Source of the DNA: Gentiana macrophylla
Taxonomy: Eukaryota > Streptophyta > Magnoliopsida > Gentianales > Gentianaceae
Direction: 5' to 3'
DNA length: 64,000 nucleotides
Assembly: GCA_026214975.1 (NCBI GenBank)
Contig: JAOBSW010000921.1
Span: 1-64,000, forward strand
Shown: positions 23,890 through 35,748 of the stretch, in pieces
Numbering within the stretch: the first letter of the stretch is position 1
Layout: each line of letters opens with the position of its first letter
The notes under the pieces: generated by a model
Databases searched by the model: none
The model's input: only the letters and a program-made list of their open reading frames with translations
Told to the model about the DNA's origin: nothing
Position numbers and translations under genes: made by a program

Positions 23890-25540
23890 ACCGTATGGTA
23901 AGGCCCCGCCACTCCTTATAAGCCCGACATAAACACTTACTTAAAGGCGCTAAGAATAGAGAGTAAACGCGGTCATACTAGTCGTGGAAATCTCGACCAA
24001 GAATCATCTTCAAACAAAAATACGAGAATGGTCAAATCGATGATGAAACACCGAACAAGGGGTCGAACATGCTCTAGGCATGGACAAAACCCCGTTAACC
24101 CTAATAATAATAATAATAATAATAGAAATAATCGTAATCGGAACCGTAATAATCGTAATAATCCGCCAAACCCAAGACCTATCTCGTGATCAAACCGTGA
24201 GAAGAAACCGCACTAATAATCCCATACTTTTACCTAATGAAGGAGCTTAATAATTTCAGATTAAATCTCATCTTTTGGTTTAATTGACGCAAGAGCCCAA
24301 TTTCTAGAGAGGATGATGAAGATCCACATCATCATCTCTATCTTTTGAAGAATCGTGCAATACAAACAAAAGTCAATGTGCTCATAAGGAATTAACGAGG
24401 ATGACTATGTTTCCTTTTTCTTTAAAAGGACGAGCCCGAGATTGGTTTATGTCTCTTCCACATCATTCACTTACTAGTTGGGAGGAGATTCAAACTGAAT
24501 TTCAAACAATATTTCACTCCGGAAGAAATTTGGAATTAAAAGTCGAGGTTGCTAACTTTAGACAAGGATCTCAAGAAACACTTGGGAATGCGGGAAAGGT
24601 TTAAAAATTGTTAAGAGCGTGTCCCGATCATGGTTATTCCTTAGATATGCAAATTCAACTCTTCCGTCGTCAGAATTGAGAAAAGATTCACGTATGGATG
24701 TAGATCATGCATGTGGTGGTTCGTTAATGATGAGTGAAGCTCAAACAGCTTTATTTATGCTATAGAAAAGATTTCCAAAAATAATGAATGTGGGAAACCG
24801 GTTCTAGCACCGTAAAAGTAGCTTTTGCAGGAGAATGTACGCCTAATACGGAAGTTCTAGCACATTTAGAAAATTTGAGTAGGAAATTTGATGGTTTACA
24901 ATGTAATAAGAACCTAAGTTCGTAAAATAGTACACCAAATGAATACTCAAGTCATGATAATGTGTCATTAGGGAGTGAAGAACCAACAGATATTCAAGGG
25001 AGGAGGTGAGTTTTCTTCAACAAAGATAGAATTTGAACAATGCATACTCAAACTCGCTTAATGCTATTTAAGAGATCATCCTACTTATCGATGGTCCTAA
25101 AACCCTAGTAAGCCGTGACAACCGCCATATCCAAATTCCCATATAGAATAATAACCAAGTTTATCAAGAAAATACATCTAATTAGAATTTACAATCATTA
25201 CCTAGATCCTATCCTCAACATACCACTCAAAGTATACCAAGAACTCAGAGTTCAACTCAACCCGCATAAGGAGTTGAAAATGGGAAAAACTAATGGAAAA
25301 TATGACGGGTGTAGTATCTACTCAATCTAAGAATATGGAAACAATGATGACTTCTATTGGTACAAATACTAAAGATATGAGTACAATGAAAACATCTATG
25401 AGTGGACATGATACCGTAATGAGAACGATAGAAGCTTCATTAAGGAATATGGAAGATCATTTGAGTAGGAAGGTGAACGAATAACAAGAGACCCCTCAGA
25501 GGATTACCAAGTAACACCGAAAGAAACCCAAGAGAGGTAA
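23890..25540 (+). pseudogene. Athila gag, frameshifted
   Basis: The core at 24395-24604 reads MTMFPFSLKGRARDWFMSLP, then SWEEIQTEFQTIFHSGRNLEL, the retrotransposon gag domain (PF03732: F-P-x-S-L-x-x-x-A-x-x-W). It continues in other frames with LLRACPDHGYS and HACGGSLMMSEAQ. The C-terminal part at 25293-25484 ends with ASLRNMEDHLSRKVNE, the family's (I/L)xxLExQxGQLAxxLxxR segment. The gag protein forms the particle and binds RNA. Several single-base frame changes break it. A run of AAT triplets lies at 24101-24124. Confidence 0.75.
24101..24124. repeat. (AAT)n microsatellite
   Basis: About eight AAT/TAA triplets lie in the N-terminal part of the gag region. Confidence 0.85.
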
Positions 25541-25899
25541 ATGTTGTAGTTACGAGAAGTAGGAAACTCGTGGAAGCAATTGAGTTGAAAACTTTGGGAA
25601 TAATGAAGTAGAAAATGATTTAGATGGAAAGAATGATGAAACTAAAGATGAAATTGAATTCACTGATGAGGAAGAAGAAATTATAGAGAATTTCTTGAAA
25701 AGGAATAGAAGTTTGGAATCGAGAATGAAGGTGAAAATGGGTAAAAATCCCTAGGATTTTGAAAGACCCTATGGATAAAGATTTAAGGAATTTATTCAAG
25801 GAACATGTTAGAATAGATGAAACTAGTAATAAGGATGAGAAACAGAAGAACTGAAAGAGTCTGAAGAAGAGATTGATTCAGGGAACAATTTAAAAGAAA

Positions 25900-26670
25900 A
25901 AATTCAAGAACCTGAAACATGGCGACTAAGTAATACTCAAAGGTTTAAGGAAAAAGGAAAAGAGAAATTGACTAGGGAGCCAAAGGTTATAGATTTAGAA
26001 TCTTTACCTTACCCTCCTAAAGATCAAATCAAAAAGGCAAAAATCGATAAGAAGTATGCTCGCTTCTTGATACTTTTCGCCATATTCATGTTAATATCCC
26101 CGTTATTGAAGCTCGATTAATATACCTACCTATGGAAAGTTTCAAAGATATACTATCAAATAAGAAAAAATTAGAGGAATATGAGAATATATGCCTGAAT
26201 GAAGAATGTTCTGCAATTTGCAAAGATAAGTTACCACCTAAACTGAAAGATCCTCGGAAGTTTTACGATTCCATGTGAAATTGGAGGATTTCTGCTTAAG
26301 AAGGTCTTATGTGATTTAGAGCTAGTATAAATCTCATGTCTTATGAGGATTATAAAAAGCTAGGCATAGGAAAGCTTATTAAGATCGAAATGACTCGCAA
26401 ATGGCAGATAGATCAATTAAGTACCCTAAAGGAATGATTAAGGATGTATTGGTTAAAGTAGACAAATTATATTTTCCAAGAGATTTTGTAGTTATGGAAA
26501 TGGAAGAAGGATATTCGGCCGCCACTTATTCTAGGTCGCCCATTTCTAGCTACAGTGAAGAACTTTAATCGATGTTCGTAAAGGAGAATTAATTTTGAGA
26601 GTCAATGAAGATGAAGTTGCTTTTAATATTTTCAAAGCTATGAACCATCCATATACATCACCGTAATCAT
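25900..26670 (+). pseudogene. Athila protease region, frameshifted
   Basis: Plus-strand frames show KKYARFLILF, ICLNEECSAI-like and KDKLPPKLKDP pieces, then FTIPCEIGGFLLKKVLCDL. This is the conserved lead-in to the Athila aspartic protease, whose active site should read C-D-L-G-A-S. At 26310-26330 the DNA has lost one G, so D-L-G-A becomes D-L-E-L in the current frame. Downstream, LILRVNEDEVAFNIFKAMNHP matches the family segment just before the RT. Confidence 0.75.
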
Positions 26671-26979
26671 GTTCTTTTATGTAAGATATTCATTCTCGGC
26701 CTATGATAATCGCTACCAACTTTTGAAGACAGATTAGAAGAATGCTTAACTCGTCTATCTATAAAGAAGATGAGGAAGACATTGAAATGAAAGAGATAAT
26801 CCTTTCTCTAGATAAAGGAAGCTTTACTTTTAAGCCACCATGGCATAAGTATTTGGAGTTAGAACTAGAAGGACCGCTTCTAAATCATCAATAAGATCCC
26901 GCCAAGAACTGGAATTGAAACCGCTACCTTTAAATCAAATATGCTTTTCTTGAAACCGATAATCTATTACCGATTATTA

Positions 26980-28480
26980 TTTCATCAACTTTAATCGAGC
27001 AACAAGAAGATCAATTACTTAGAATGTTAAGAAAGCATAAGAAAGCTTTTGGATGGACAATGCCGATATTCGAGGTATTAGCCCCGAGATTTGTGTTCAT
27101 AAGATAATTTCAAAGAAGATGCTAAACCTTGTATTCAACCGCAACGCCGCCTCAACCCGAATTTACAGCTAATCGTTAAGAAAGAGGTGATTAAGCTATT
27201 AGAAATGGGGATAATCTTTCCTATATCGATAGTGAACGGGTAAGTCCAACTCAAGTTGTACCAAAAAAGGAGGTTTCACAAAGGAAAGAGAATGATAAGA
27301 ATGAATGGATTCCAACAAGGGAAATTACAAAGTTATCGAATGTGCATTGATTTTAGAAAACTAAATGATCATACTAAGAAAGATCATCATCCGCTCCATT
27401 CATAGTTCAAATGTTGGAACGCTTAAGTGGTCATAAGTATTAATGCTTTAGATGGTTATTCAGATATTTACAGATTTTCATTGCAAGCAGAGATAGGAAA
27501 AGACTACTTTCACTTGTCCTTATGGAACTTTTGCTTATAAAAGAATGCCGCTTGGTTTATGTAATGCTCCTCGCCACGCTTCAAAGATGTATGATGTCTA
27601 TATTTTCTCGATATGGTTGAGAAATTCTTAGAAATTTTTATGGACGACTTTAGTGTTTACGGAGATTCTTTTGGTAAATGTTTGTCGACTTAGAAAGAGT
27701 GTTACAACGCGCGTGAGGATACCAATTTAGTGCTAAATCGGGAAAAATGTCATTTAATGGTATCGTAATGAATTGTTCTAGGTCATAGAATCTCTCAAAT
27801 AGAATTGAAGTTGATAAAGCTAAAGTCGAGGTGATTGAAAATTACCACCACCGTGAATCTAAGGACTCTAAGAGGATTTCTTGGACATGCAGGATTTTAT
27901 AGAGATTTATTGCAGATTTTTCAAGATAGCAAAGCCTCTAAGTCATTTACTTGAAAAAGAAGTACCTTTTAACTTTGATAGTAAATGTATGGAAGCTTTT
28001 CGCACCTTGAAAGCTTAAGTTGATTATCGCACCAACTGTTGGTAGCACCTGCATCGATTTGCCTTTTGAGATTATGTGTGATGCAAGCGATTTAAATGTA
28101 GGAGCTGTTTTAGGTCAAAGGTATAACAAAATTCTCAAAGCTATCTACTATGCTTTCACACATTAAACGCAATTTCAACTTAATTATGCAACTCACGTAA
28201 AAGAACTCATATTGTAATTTTTGCCTTAGATAAGTTTAGATCATATATTGTTGGTTCTAAGGTAATAATCTACATGCACTCATTCACCAAGTATTTAATG
28301 AGTAAGAAGGATGCGAAACCACGCCTTCTTAGATGGATTCTCCTACTTCAAGAATTTGATATTGAAATTAAAGATAAAAAGGAAGTGAGAATGTAGTAGC
28401 GCATCATCTAAGTAGAATGGAGATCGAGGAAGAGATAGGGAATGAAATTAAAGATTCATTTTCGATGAACAACTATTTAG
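26980..28480 (+). pseudogene. Athila reverse transcriptase and RNase H, frameshifted
   Basis: RT motifs can be followed in three frames: VIKLLEMGIIFPIS (27188), VPKKGGF (27258), CxIDFRKLN-like (27350), then CPYGTFAYKRMPLGLCNAP (27515). The active-site box reads FMDDFSVYGDSF at 27637-27672, so both catalytic Asp residues are intact. RNase H starts with CDASDLNVGAVLGQR at 28078. The FMDD form is usual in Gypsy elements. Reads as a pseudogene, but most breaks are single-base indels. See the finding on systematic base differences. Confidence 0.85.
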
Positions 28481-28534
28481 AATAGATACTCCTTCAACCA
28501 TGCGCTTATTAAAAATAGAATTCCTTCTAAGGAA

Positions 28535-29815
28535 ATGTCACCTTGGTTTGGAGATATCATTAATTACTTAACTGTGATTATATTCCGCCTCATTGACTTG
28601 GCAAATGTAAAAGAAGTTCTTTTACGACTTAAAATTTTATTACCGGGAGGAACCAGACTTTTCCGTAAATGTTCGGATGGGATAATCGTAAAATGTGTGC
28701 CTGATAATGAAATTTTAAGTATTTTATCGCTTTGTCATGATCGTGAGGCAGAGGTCATCATGGAGGATGGAAAATCGCTTTTAAAGTTTTACAATGTGGT
28801 TTTTATTGGCCTACACTATATAGAGATGCTTATAAGTATGTTAAATCTTGTGAATCTTGTCAAAATGGGGAAATGTATCTAAAAACATGAAATGCCTATG
28901 CAACCTATTTTAGAATGTGAGTTATTTGATGTTTGGGGTATAGATTTCATGGGACCTTTCCTATATCTTTTGGAAAAAGATTTATTCTTGTAATGGTAGA
29001 TTATGTTTTAAATGGGTAGAAGTCAAGCTCTTCCTACTAATGATACCAAAGTTGTCATACGATTCCTTAAAAAGAACATATTCACTAGATATGGCATTCC
29101 GAGGGCAATCATTAGTGATAGAGGTTCACATTTTTGTAATAGACCATTTACTAAAATAGTTGAAAATATGGTGTAACGATAAGTTAGAACGCCTTATCAT
29201 CCGCAAACTAGTGGACGTGCAGAGGTGTCGAATAGAGAGATTAAAAGAATCGTGGAAAAGCTTGATTCAAATCGTAAAATCGGGCGCTTAAATTAGATGA
29301 TGCATTATGGGCATACAGTAATGCCTTTTAAAACACCAATTGGTTGTTCTCCTATAAGCTAGTCTTTGGTAAGTCTTGTCATCTCCGGCTTGAGTTAGAA
29401 CACCGAGCCTTCGGGCTATTAGATTTCAATTTCGATCCTAAGGTCAGCCGGTGATCATAGATTGCTTCAATTGATGTAACTAGAAGAATTTCGACTCGAT
29501 TCTTATGAAAACGCCGAATCTACAAAGAACACACTAAATCTTTCCATGATAAGAAAATCTATAAGCGTGAGTTCCATGTAGGTGATCGAGTGCTTTTGTA
29601 CAATTCACGCTTAAAGTTGTTTCCGTGTAAGCTTAAGTCAAGATGGACAGACCATTTAAAGTAACAAGTGGTTTACAAACCTGAGCCGTTGAACTAATCG
29701 ATGGAAATACAACTTTATAGCCAATGGCCACAGAGTAAAGTTATTTTTGTGGAGGAGAAGGAATCACATCGAAAAGAAGAAATAATGTTACCGATTGATC
29801 CCCCGACAAATTGAA
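28535..29815 (+). pseudogene. Athila integrase, partly open
   Basis: The open frame 28535-28882 opens with PWFGDIINYL and holds RKCSDGIIVKCVPDNEILSI, then LCHDREAEV, the start of the His-His-Cys-Cys zinc domain. In the next frame it continues YWPTLYRDAYKYV-like, SCESCQNG and [20 protein letters not shown], where the first catalytic Asp lies. Later come AIISDRGSHF (second Asp, about 29117) and [11 protein letters not shown] (catalytic Glu, about 29222). A DRVLLYN motif follows near 29588. At least four frame changes are present. The product would integrate cDNA into the nucleus. Confidence 0.8.
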
Positions 29816-30389
29816 AAAGCAGAGGAAAAATGAAAATCAAAAGCAGAGAAACCGAATCACCAAAACCAGGTTCTATCTATCTTTACTTTTCGTATTTTTA
29901 ATTATGTTTAAACTCTTTTCATCTTTTACCGGATAGACGAAAAGAAACTGGATGTCTTTTTTAGATAGAATAGAGTTTTTATTTTACTTTTGAAATTAGG
30001 CCTTGATAAAGATGTCGCGTTTTTTATGTGAAGCTTTAGTTTTTGAACAAAACAAGAAATTGTTGAGAGAGATCGATTGAGAGAAGTATGTAATGGAACA
30101 TCAAGAAGTGCGATAAAAAGAAGGGCAAAGTTTCTAATGAGATGCATAAACTGTGGAAAAAGTGAACATGTTGACGCCGTGGGAAAACACAACCAAATCC
30201 TGTGATGAGTGTTTGAATATTGTTAGAAGCGGAACGATTAGGTGGTTATCCGAAAATCTCGATGGAATTCCGAGAGATAATTCAAATGCTTCGCTTTTAG
30301 GAGTTAGGTTGATCGAGCGCTATATCGTAACTTTGGAAGATTTAAATCAAGAATCGTGAACCCCTTAAGTTTTGAGTCTTTTATTTTAT
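29816..30389 (+). other. Small ORF region after pol with paired CxxC motifs
   Basis: Two overlapping frames carry RCINCGKSEH (about 30140) and SCDECLNIVRSG (30198), about 20 residues apart if one base is adjusted. The open part 30153-30359 ends LEDLNQES. The spacing would suit a zinc ribbon, but I know no family match and the two halves are in different frames. Confidence 0.3.
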
Positions 30390-30720
30390 TTTATTTTATA
30401 AAATTTTCACATAACTTTCGAAAAATTTTATAAAATTGATCTTTATGAAATTTGAGGAGTTTTATAAAAGTTTTATAAAAGTTTTTTTTTTAATTTTAAT
30501 GTTTTATAAGAGTTGATATAAATTTATTAAATTTTTATAAGCTTTTTATTAAAGTGTTATAAAGATTTTATTAAATTTTTAGAAATTGTTATAAAATTAT
30601 AAAATTTCCTTCAAATTTTATTTTTAGTAAGTTTTAAAATTTTATAAACTTATTTTTAAGATTTTAAAATTTTATTAGAATTTTTATAAGTTTTCATCAA
30701 AAATCATAAAAGTGAAAAAA
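30390..30720. repeat. TTTTATAA-type low-complexity tract
   Basis: This is a degenerate array of TTTTATAA/AAATTTT words between pol and the 28-bp dyad at 30753. It is almost free of G and C. It may be an MAR-like or slippage-prone spacer and has no coding potential. Confidence 0.7.
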
Positions 30721-30752
30721 AAAATCGAAAAAAATGGAAAAATTGGGCACGG

Positions 30753-30780
30753 ACCGATCCGCCTTAATCGGACCGGTCCG
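30753..30780 (+). promoter_or_regulatory. 28-bp dyad upstream of ORF1
   Basis: ACCGATCCG, nine bases, GACCGGTCCG: the half-sites are identical to those in the 5' LTR and the spacing is the same. It lies about 310 bp upstream of the intron-like segment and 466 bp upstream of the ORF1 ATG. Candidate internal promoter element, by inference. Confidence 0.5.
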
Positions 30781-31062
30781 GGTCTAAAATCATAAAAAGA
30801 CGGGACCCTTCTTTTCTTCTTCTTCTTCCCTAAATTTTTTTTTACAGCCGCATAAACACCAAACCCCACCATTACGATTTTTTTTTTTTACTTTTCTACA
30901 ACAAAACTTCATCTCACATTATACCATTACTTAATTTCTTCTCATTATCATCTCCTCTCTTCAACACAAATTGAAAATTCAAAAAGGGTCAAAAACAAGC
31001 TCCATTTCATTCCGGCGACTTTTGAACTTTTCCGCCTACTTTTCAACGCTTTACACATTAAG

Positions 31063-31217
31063 GTATAATTTAGTTTATTTAGTTATCAATTTCGTATTTT
31101 TCATAATTTGTTAGATTAATTTCAACTGCTTTTGATTTTTGAGTGTGTTGTGACATTTTTATTTTTTGTTGTTTTTGTTGTTGTTTTTGTTGTTGATTGG
31201 CATTACCAATATCGTAG
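31063..31217 (+). other. Intron-like segment before ORF1
   Basis: It begins AG|GTATAATT, is T-rich throughout (TTTTTGTTGTTTTTGTTG before the end) and ends ATCGTAG just before AATGG, where the ORF1 ATG is at 31219. Length 155 bp. Donor and acceptor both fit plant rules. A 5' UTR intron would let ORF1 be made from a spliced or internally started RNA. Confidence 0.4.
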
Positions 31218-31218
31218 A

Positions 31219-32691
31219 ATGGCCGAGTCGAGTAGAGAGAGTCTCTAAAAGAGAAAATCACAAATTCCTATATCAACTCCCGTCGTCAGAGGTACATGAA
31301 TTTTATCATCCGAGGAAGAAGCCGTAAGCTTTGAAAAAACCGCATCACCCGAGGCTAAGAAAGCGATAAGAAAATTTATAGTAAATGTGATGTTTCGTTG
31401 AAAAAGGATTAGACTTGGATGACTTAGGTGATGAAGTTAAGAATATCTTTAGAAAGCGCCTGGTTAGATTTAGCAAATGTAAGGGAAGGGAGATTAACAC
31501 GACTATAGTAGTTTGAGTTTTATTCGGTTTTATCTACTTTGTCGTAAGAAGCAACTTACTACTCAATGGAAACCGCACTTTACGAACCGTAAATATTCCT
31601 TTTAACCCCGCCGCCATTAATGCAATTCTAGGAGTTGAAGAATTTTCGAGGAGGAGGATTAGGTGGTAGTTTATAATTTAGATGATCCTCGCTAGCTTTG
31701 AGCAGATCGCCTCGAGAGCTCGGGACTGCTTTTGACCCGACCGTGTGTGGGTTGAAAATCGGTTTAATTACGGAACTGCTTTTAGAGGTTGAGGGCAATT
31801 AAAAGATTTATTAGCCATAATCTCTATCCTTCTAGTAAACATACCGCTTTTGGAAAGGAAGATGTTTGTATTGTTTGGGCAATGGTAAACGATGTTAGAG
31901 TGGATGTTGGAAAGGTCATGTTTAAAAGAATTTTTGAGAGTATTGTCATCGCTGCACTGTGGAGTCATCTATACTTCCCTTGTTTTATCTCTCGATTTAT
32001 GTCGAGGTTGGGAGTACCATTCCCGCCTAATGACAAGTTATCTCTGGTCGATGGAAATCGATTGGACCTAGTTTGACTAGTCTTCCGGATGGTAGTATTA
32101 GATCTTTGATTAGAAGACGTCAAACTCAGCCAGCTCCACCAGTTTTTACATCATCTTCCTCTTTTCCATCTTTTTCTAGTCAGCCTCAACAAACTCCTTT
32201 CTCCAACACTATCACATATGACATGTTTCAATCTTTAGTGACAGATGTTGCACGTGGTCAAGCCAATGTGGCTTATTATGCTGAGAGTACTAGGCAGTGG
32301 TGTGATGATCTTCGTAGAGGTTTAAGAAGGAACGAGCAGTTGCTTCGTAATCCTACTTTTGATGATCCTGCCTATCCACCTTGTCAGTCTGATCCTTATA
32401 CCTTACCAGAGTGGGTAACACCTATTCCACCACCTTCGAGCTTTCATCCATCGCCATATCCTTTGGAAGCCAATCTAGTGGGGACAGTGTATTTTCGATG
32501 TGTGTTCAGAGACCAAAGAATGTCGAGTTGGGGAGGATCACATCGAGTTTGCACATGTCACGACTGACATGAGTTCGATGGGTCTTGATAGTTCAGTCAG
32601 GACCACGACTACAGTTCAGCCGCCAGCTTCTCAGTTGTTTCCGAGTTCGAGTTTTCAAGTTGATCCTGAGGAAGACTACGATGAAGATTGA
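31219..32691 (+). pseudogene. Athila extra ORF1, PF20167-like
   Basis: After the ATG the frame reads MAESSRES, then shifts. EKGLDLDDLGDEVKN-like residues (about 31400) and EINTTIVVEFYS-like residues correspond to the VREFYA box. 31789-32070 reads VRAIKRFISHNLYPSSKHTA, then VCIVWAMVND, RVDVGKVMFKRIF and LGVPFPPNDKLSL, the conserved C-terminal half of the putative plant transposon protein family. The following 200 codons (32073-32691) are Ser/Pro/Gln-rich and end DEDYDED-like acidic residues. The ORF occupies the place of the env-like gene in Athila, but I see no signal peptide or membrane segment. Confidence 0.55.
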
Positions 32692-33071
32692 ATTTAATAA
32701 TTTTGATTAAACATTTTTATTGCACTTTTTATTCGACATTTGTCATTTAGATATTGGTTTGTTTTCATTTCATTTTTTTTTTGTTTAGTTTGATTTTACA
32801 ATCGTTTTTATCAAAATTTGGTTTGCATTCTAGATCGTCGTTTTTTTATTAAAAATAAACTAAAAAAATCACAAAAATAATTTTGTATCATCATTGAGTC
32901 ATTTTCAAAATATAACTAATGTGTCATTTTATCCGTTCAGATCAAAAAGATGAATTAATTCAACTTTATCAAAATATCTTCAAAGGCTTGGAAGCCTTGT
33001 TACACACGTGAAGTAAAAACAAAACACAAGTTGTCTTTCACCGCCCCTCAAGAAAAGTAAGATGAGGCCGG

Positions 33072-33099
33072 ACCGATCCGCATATTCTCGACCGGGCCG
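33072..33099 (+). promoter_or_regulatory. 28-bp dyad upstream of ORF2
   Basis: ACCGATCCG, nine bases, GACCGGGCCG, one base different from the LTR copy in the right half. It lies 165 bp upstream of the ORF2 ATG (33264), with a TATTTAAA at about 33168-33175 between them. Confidence 0.5.
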
Positions 33100-33263
33100 T
33101 GAAGAAAGAAGGTCGAGTCATTTTGGAGTCCGTCTAATGCAGCCACGCATGTATAATTTTACCATCTATTTAAAGAAGTAAAGGCAGGAGCAACAAATGC
33201 TCATTCTTTCACCGCTCTATCTAACTTCAACTTTATTTATATTACTTTTTATCAAGTTTTAAA

Positions 33264-34110
33264 ATGTCGAACCACTCTTCACCATCGGTTAATTTTACGA
33301 GCCTAATACACCGGATCATCCGGAATCTCAAGCTTCTAATGAGAATATCATTTTACACAATCGTTTTGTAAAATTCTCCAATCCTATTGGAGAAAGGTTT
33401 AAATTTAGATAAGATTGATCAATGGGGAAAACTATCATTCAAGTTTTGGTTGGAAAAATTTGTCAAGACACCGAGAGGTAGGATAAATGTCTCAATAGTG
33501 CGAGAATTTTATTCTCGCGCTTATGACTACATCTATGATCGATATCACTCAGATTGTTCTAGTAGTAAGAGGAGTGGTCGTTCCTTCTCTTCATCTCGTT
33601 ATCAACCAAATTTTGAAATTCCACCGCCATTTATGCCACATTTTGAAATGCAATGGGACTACAAAATCCCTCTAATCATTTGAATAAAGTACACGAGTCA
33701 TTCCAATGTCTGCTCTCGCTTTTTGATACAAATCACTTACATGTCAACACGAGCTTTACTTCCACATCTAAAGGCGTGGAAGCATTTTATAAATTTAGAG
33801 TTTATCCCACTTGGGATTTTGGAAGTTTAATGAGAATGAAATGCTTCTACTTTTTGCTTTGGCATTCGTGTATTTGTTGATTGGGGTATATTGATTCAAA
33901 GGACAATGTTGGAGTTTGGGATCACGAGAGGTAGGGGAAGCCTATGCCTAATTCATGGATGATATCACGCTTGTGTATTCTTCCGAATGGAGTAGAAGAG
34001 TCGAGACGGATGAAATTTTTCCGCTCTGAGGATAGTCGGTTTGGATTGCTACCGTTGATACACCGGGTTGTTCGCTCACCATTTGTAGAGTTGTTTGTTT
34101 GTGATATTTA
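33264..34110 (+). pseudogene. Athila extra ORF2, second PF20167-like copy
   Basis: It starts MSNHSSPSVN, then EKGLNLDKIDQWGKLSFKFW (33387) and INVSIVREFYSRAYDYI (33490), the family's VREFYA box. Compare EKGLDLDDLGD and VVEFYS in ORF1. After 33680 the similarity fades in short frames. It appears to be a truncated duplicate of ORF1, or the N-terminal part of a longer homologue, placed in tandem within the same element. Confidence 0.5.
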
Positions 34111-35748
34111 AGTTTTAATAAGTTAAATTAAGTTAAGTTTGAAGTTCTTTAGTTAAGTTTGTAATAATGTATCTTGTTTAATATATATGTCTTAGTTTTT
34201 TAAGTTGTTTGTTTTTATTTAATGATATAATTAGTATACGCTAAAATAAAATCGTAAAAATAACGTTAATAGATAATTTTAATTTTATTTTCAAACCTAC
34301 TTTTTACTACTCATTGAACATCGACGATGCCACTTCGTAAGTGGGGAGTAGAGTTAGGTTAGAAAATTCATTAAAATTTTCTAAAAATAGTCAAAAATAA
34401 TTATATTATATGTCTAATTTAGATTTTAATAAGATTTTAAGTTTATATAATTGAGTAATATTAGATATTGTTTTTATGAAATTATATAGTATGTTGATAT
34501 TTATAAGTAAAATTTTTAGAATCATTTTCAATATGAATTATGAGTTTGGAATTGACTTAGTTTGTTGATTTTTGGCACCACAAAAATATAACTATAGCCA
34601 AATAACCTACTCTCACTTTGATTAGAGTGATCAAGACCTCACCGAAATTGTCAATTGTAATTAATTAACCAAGCTTTAGCTAATTTTGGTCTACATTTCC
34701 TTGAAAACCGCAAGTTTGTAATGCATTTTATGAAAAGAGATGGAGACATAAAAGCTAAGTTTTGGTATATGCCGAGATTGGAAAGATTAGATAAGTAGTA
34801 GTATATTCGATCTTACCTCATGACACTTGCAAGATAGTTGATTTTGGTAATAAAGTTCGGATATATTAATATTCTATAAAAGAATTAAGAACGAAGCACC
34901 ATATTTATTTAATGTAATTAATCAAATATCGTATCTTCCTTATCCGTGATTAACAACTTAAAAATAAAAAGAAATGATCGGTTGTAGCTACCAATGATTG
35001 GAGTGAGTAGGTATTATCACTAAATGTCCTATATCACTACGAGGTAATTAAGCTCCCGATTGCCTCGATGATAGTAGTCAAACTAGGTATTATCTCGAAA
35101 TGTCCTATTGCCGGGAATGAAGGCACAAGATAAAATGAAAAAGGAAAAGTTGAATCATAAGATCTCGTGAATTATTACAAGTTTAAGGAAACCGACTTGT
35201 AATTTTCGATCGAAAAAGAGTAGTACTCCGATCAATCTTGATGAATCAATGCCTGTAAGTTTGATTTTCTACACACACTCACGCTTTTAGTTCTTAATCT
35301 TTAAAAAAAAAAAAAAAAAAAAAAGAAGAAGAGAGAAAATCTGAAAAGAAGAGATGTTATTAATCGATGAATATTTTTTGATCAAGAATATAAAGATGTA
35401 GGACGCATTTACTCTGCCTCTTCTCTTTTGATTTCCTTTTCCGATTAACCAACATCTTAAACCTAAACTCTATAAGCCATTTTTGTTTAACTACCTAACC
35501 AAGTTTCCGATTCCAAAATTTCATAATAGTTGCGATTAAAAATAATTTCGATATTTTATTTATACTTATTAAGAGTTACATGTACAATTTCATCTAAATA
35601 ATATTTAATGTTTAAGTTATATACTCTTTTCATCTTCTTATAATTTTAAATTAGCATAATTAATATATTTGACAATATAAATTACATTAAAAATTATAAT
35701 ATTATCTTTTATTATCGCTTATTTTTGCTCTAGGACGATCAAAAGTTT
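34111..35748. other. Athila 3' untranslated stretch
   Basis: No gene was found. Two lookalike segments (about 35011 and 35091) share TAGGTATTATC and AAATGTCCTAT words. There is a 22-base A run at 35303-35324. A second PPT-like word, AAGTGGGGAGTA, sits at 34339, 1.4 kb before the true PPT. Confidence 0.5.

Noticed and set aside
31079..31261. Gln-rich minus-strand ORF
   Set aside because: It is the reverse of the T-rich intron-like segment upstream of ORF1.
31219..32691. Envelope function for Athila ORF1
   Set aside because: No signal peptide, transmembrane segment or cleavage site is visible. The resemblance is to the PF20167-type plant transposon protein instead.
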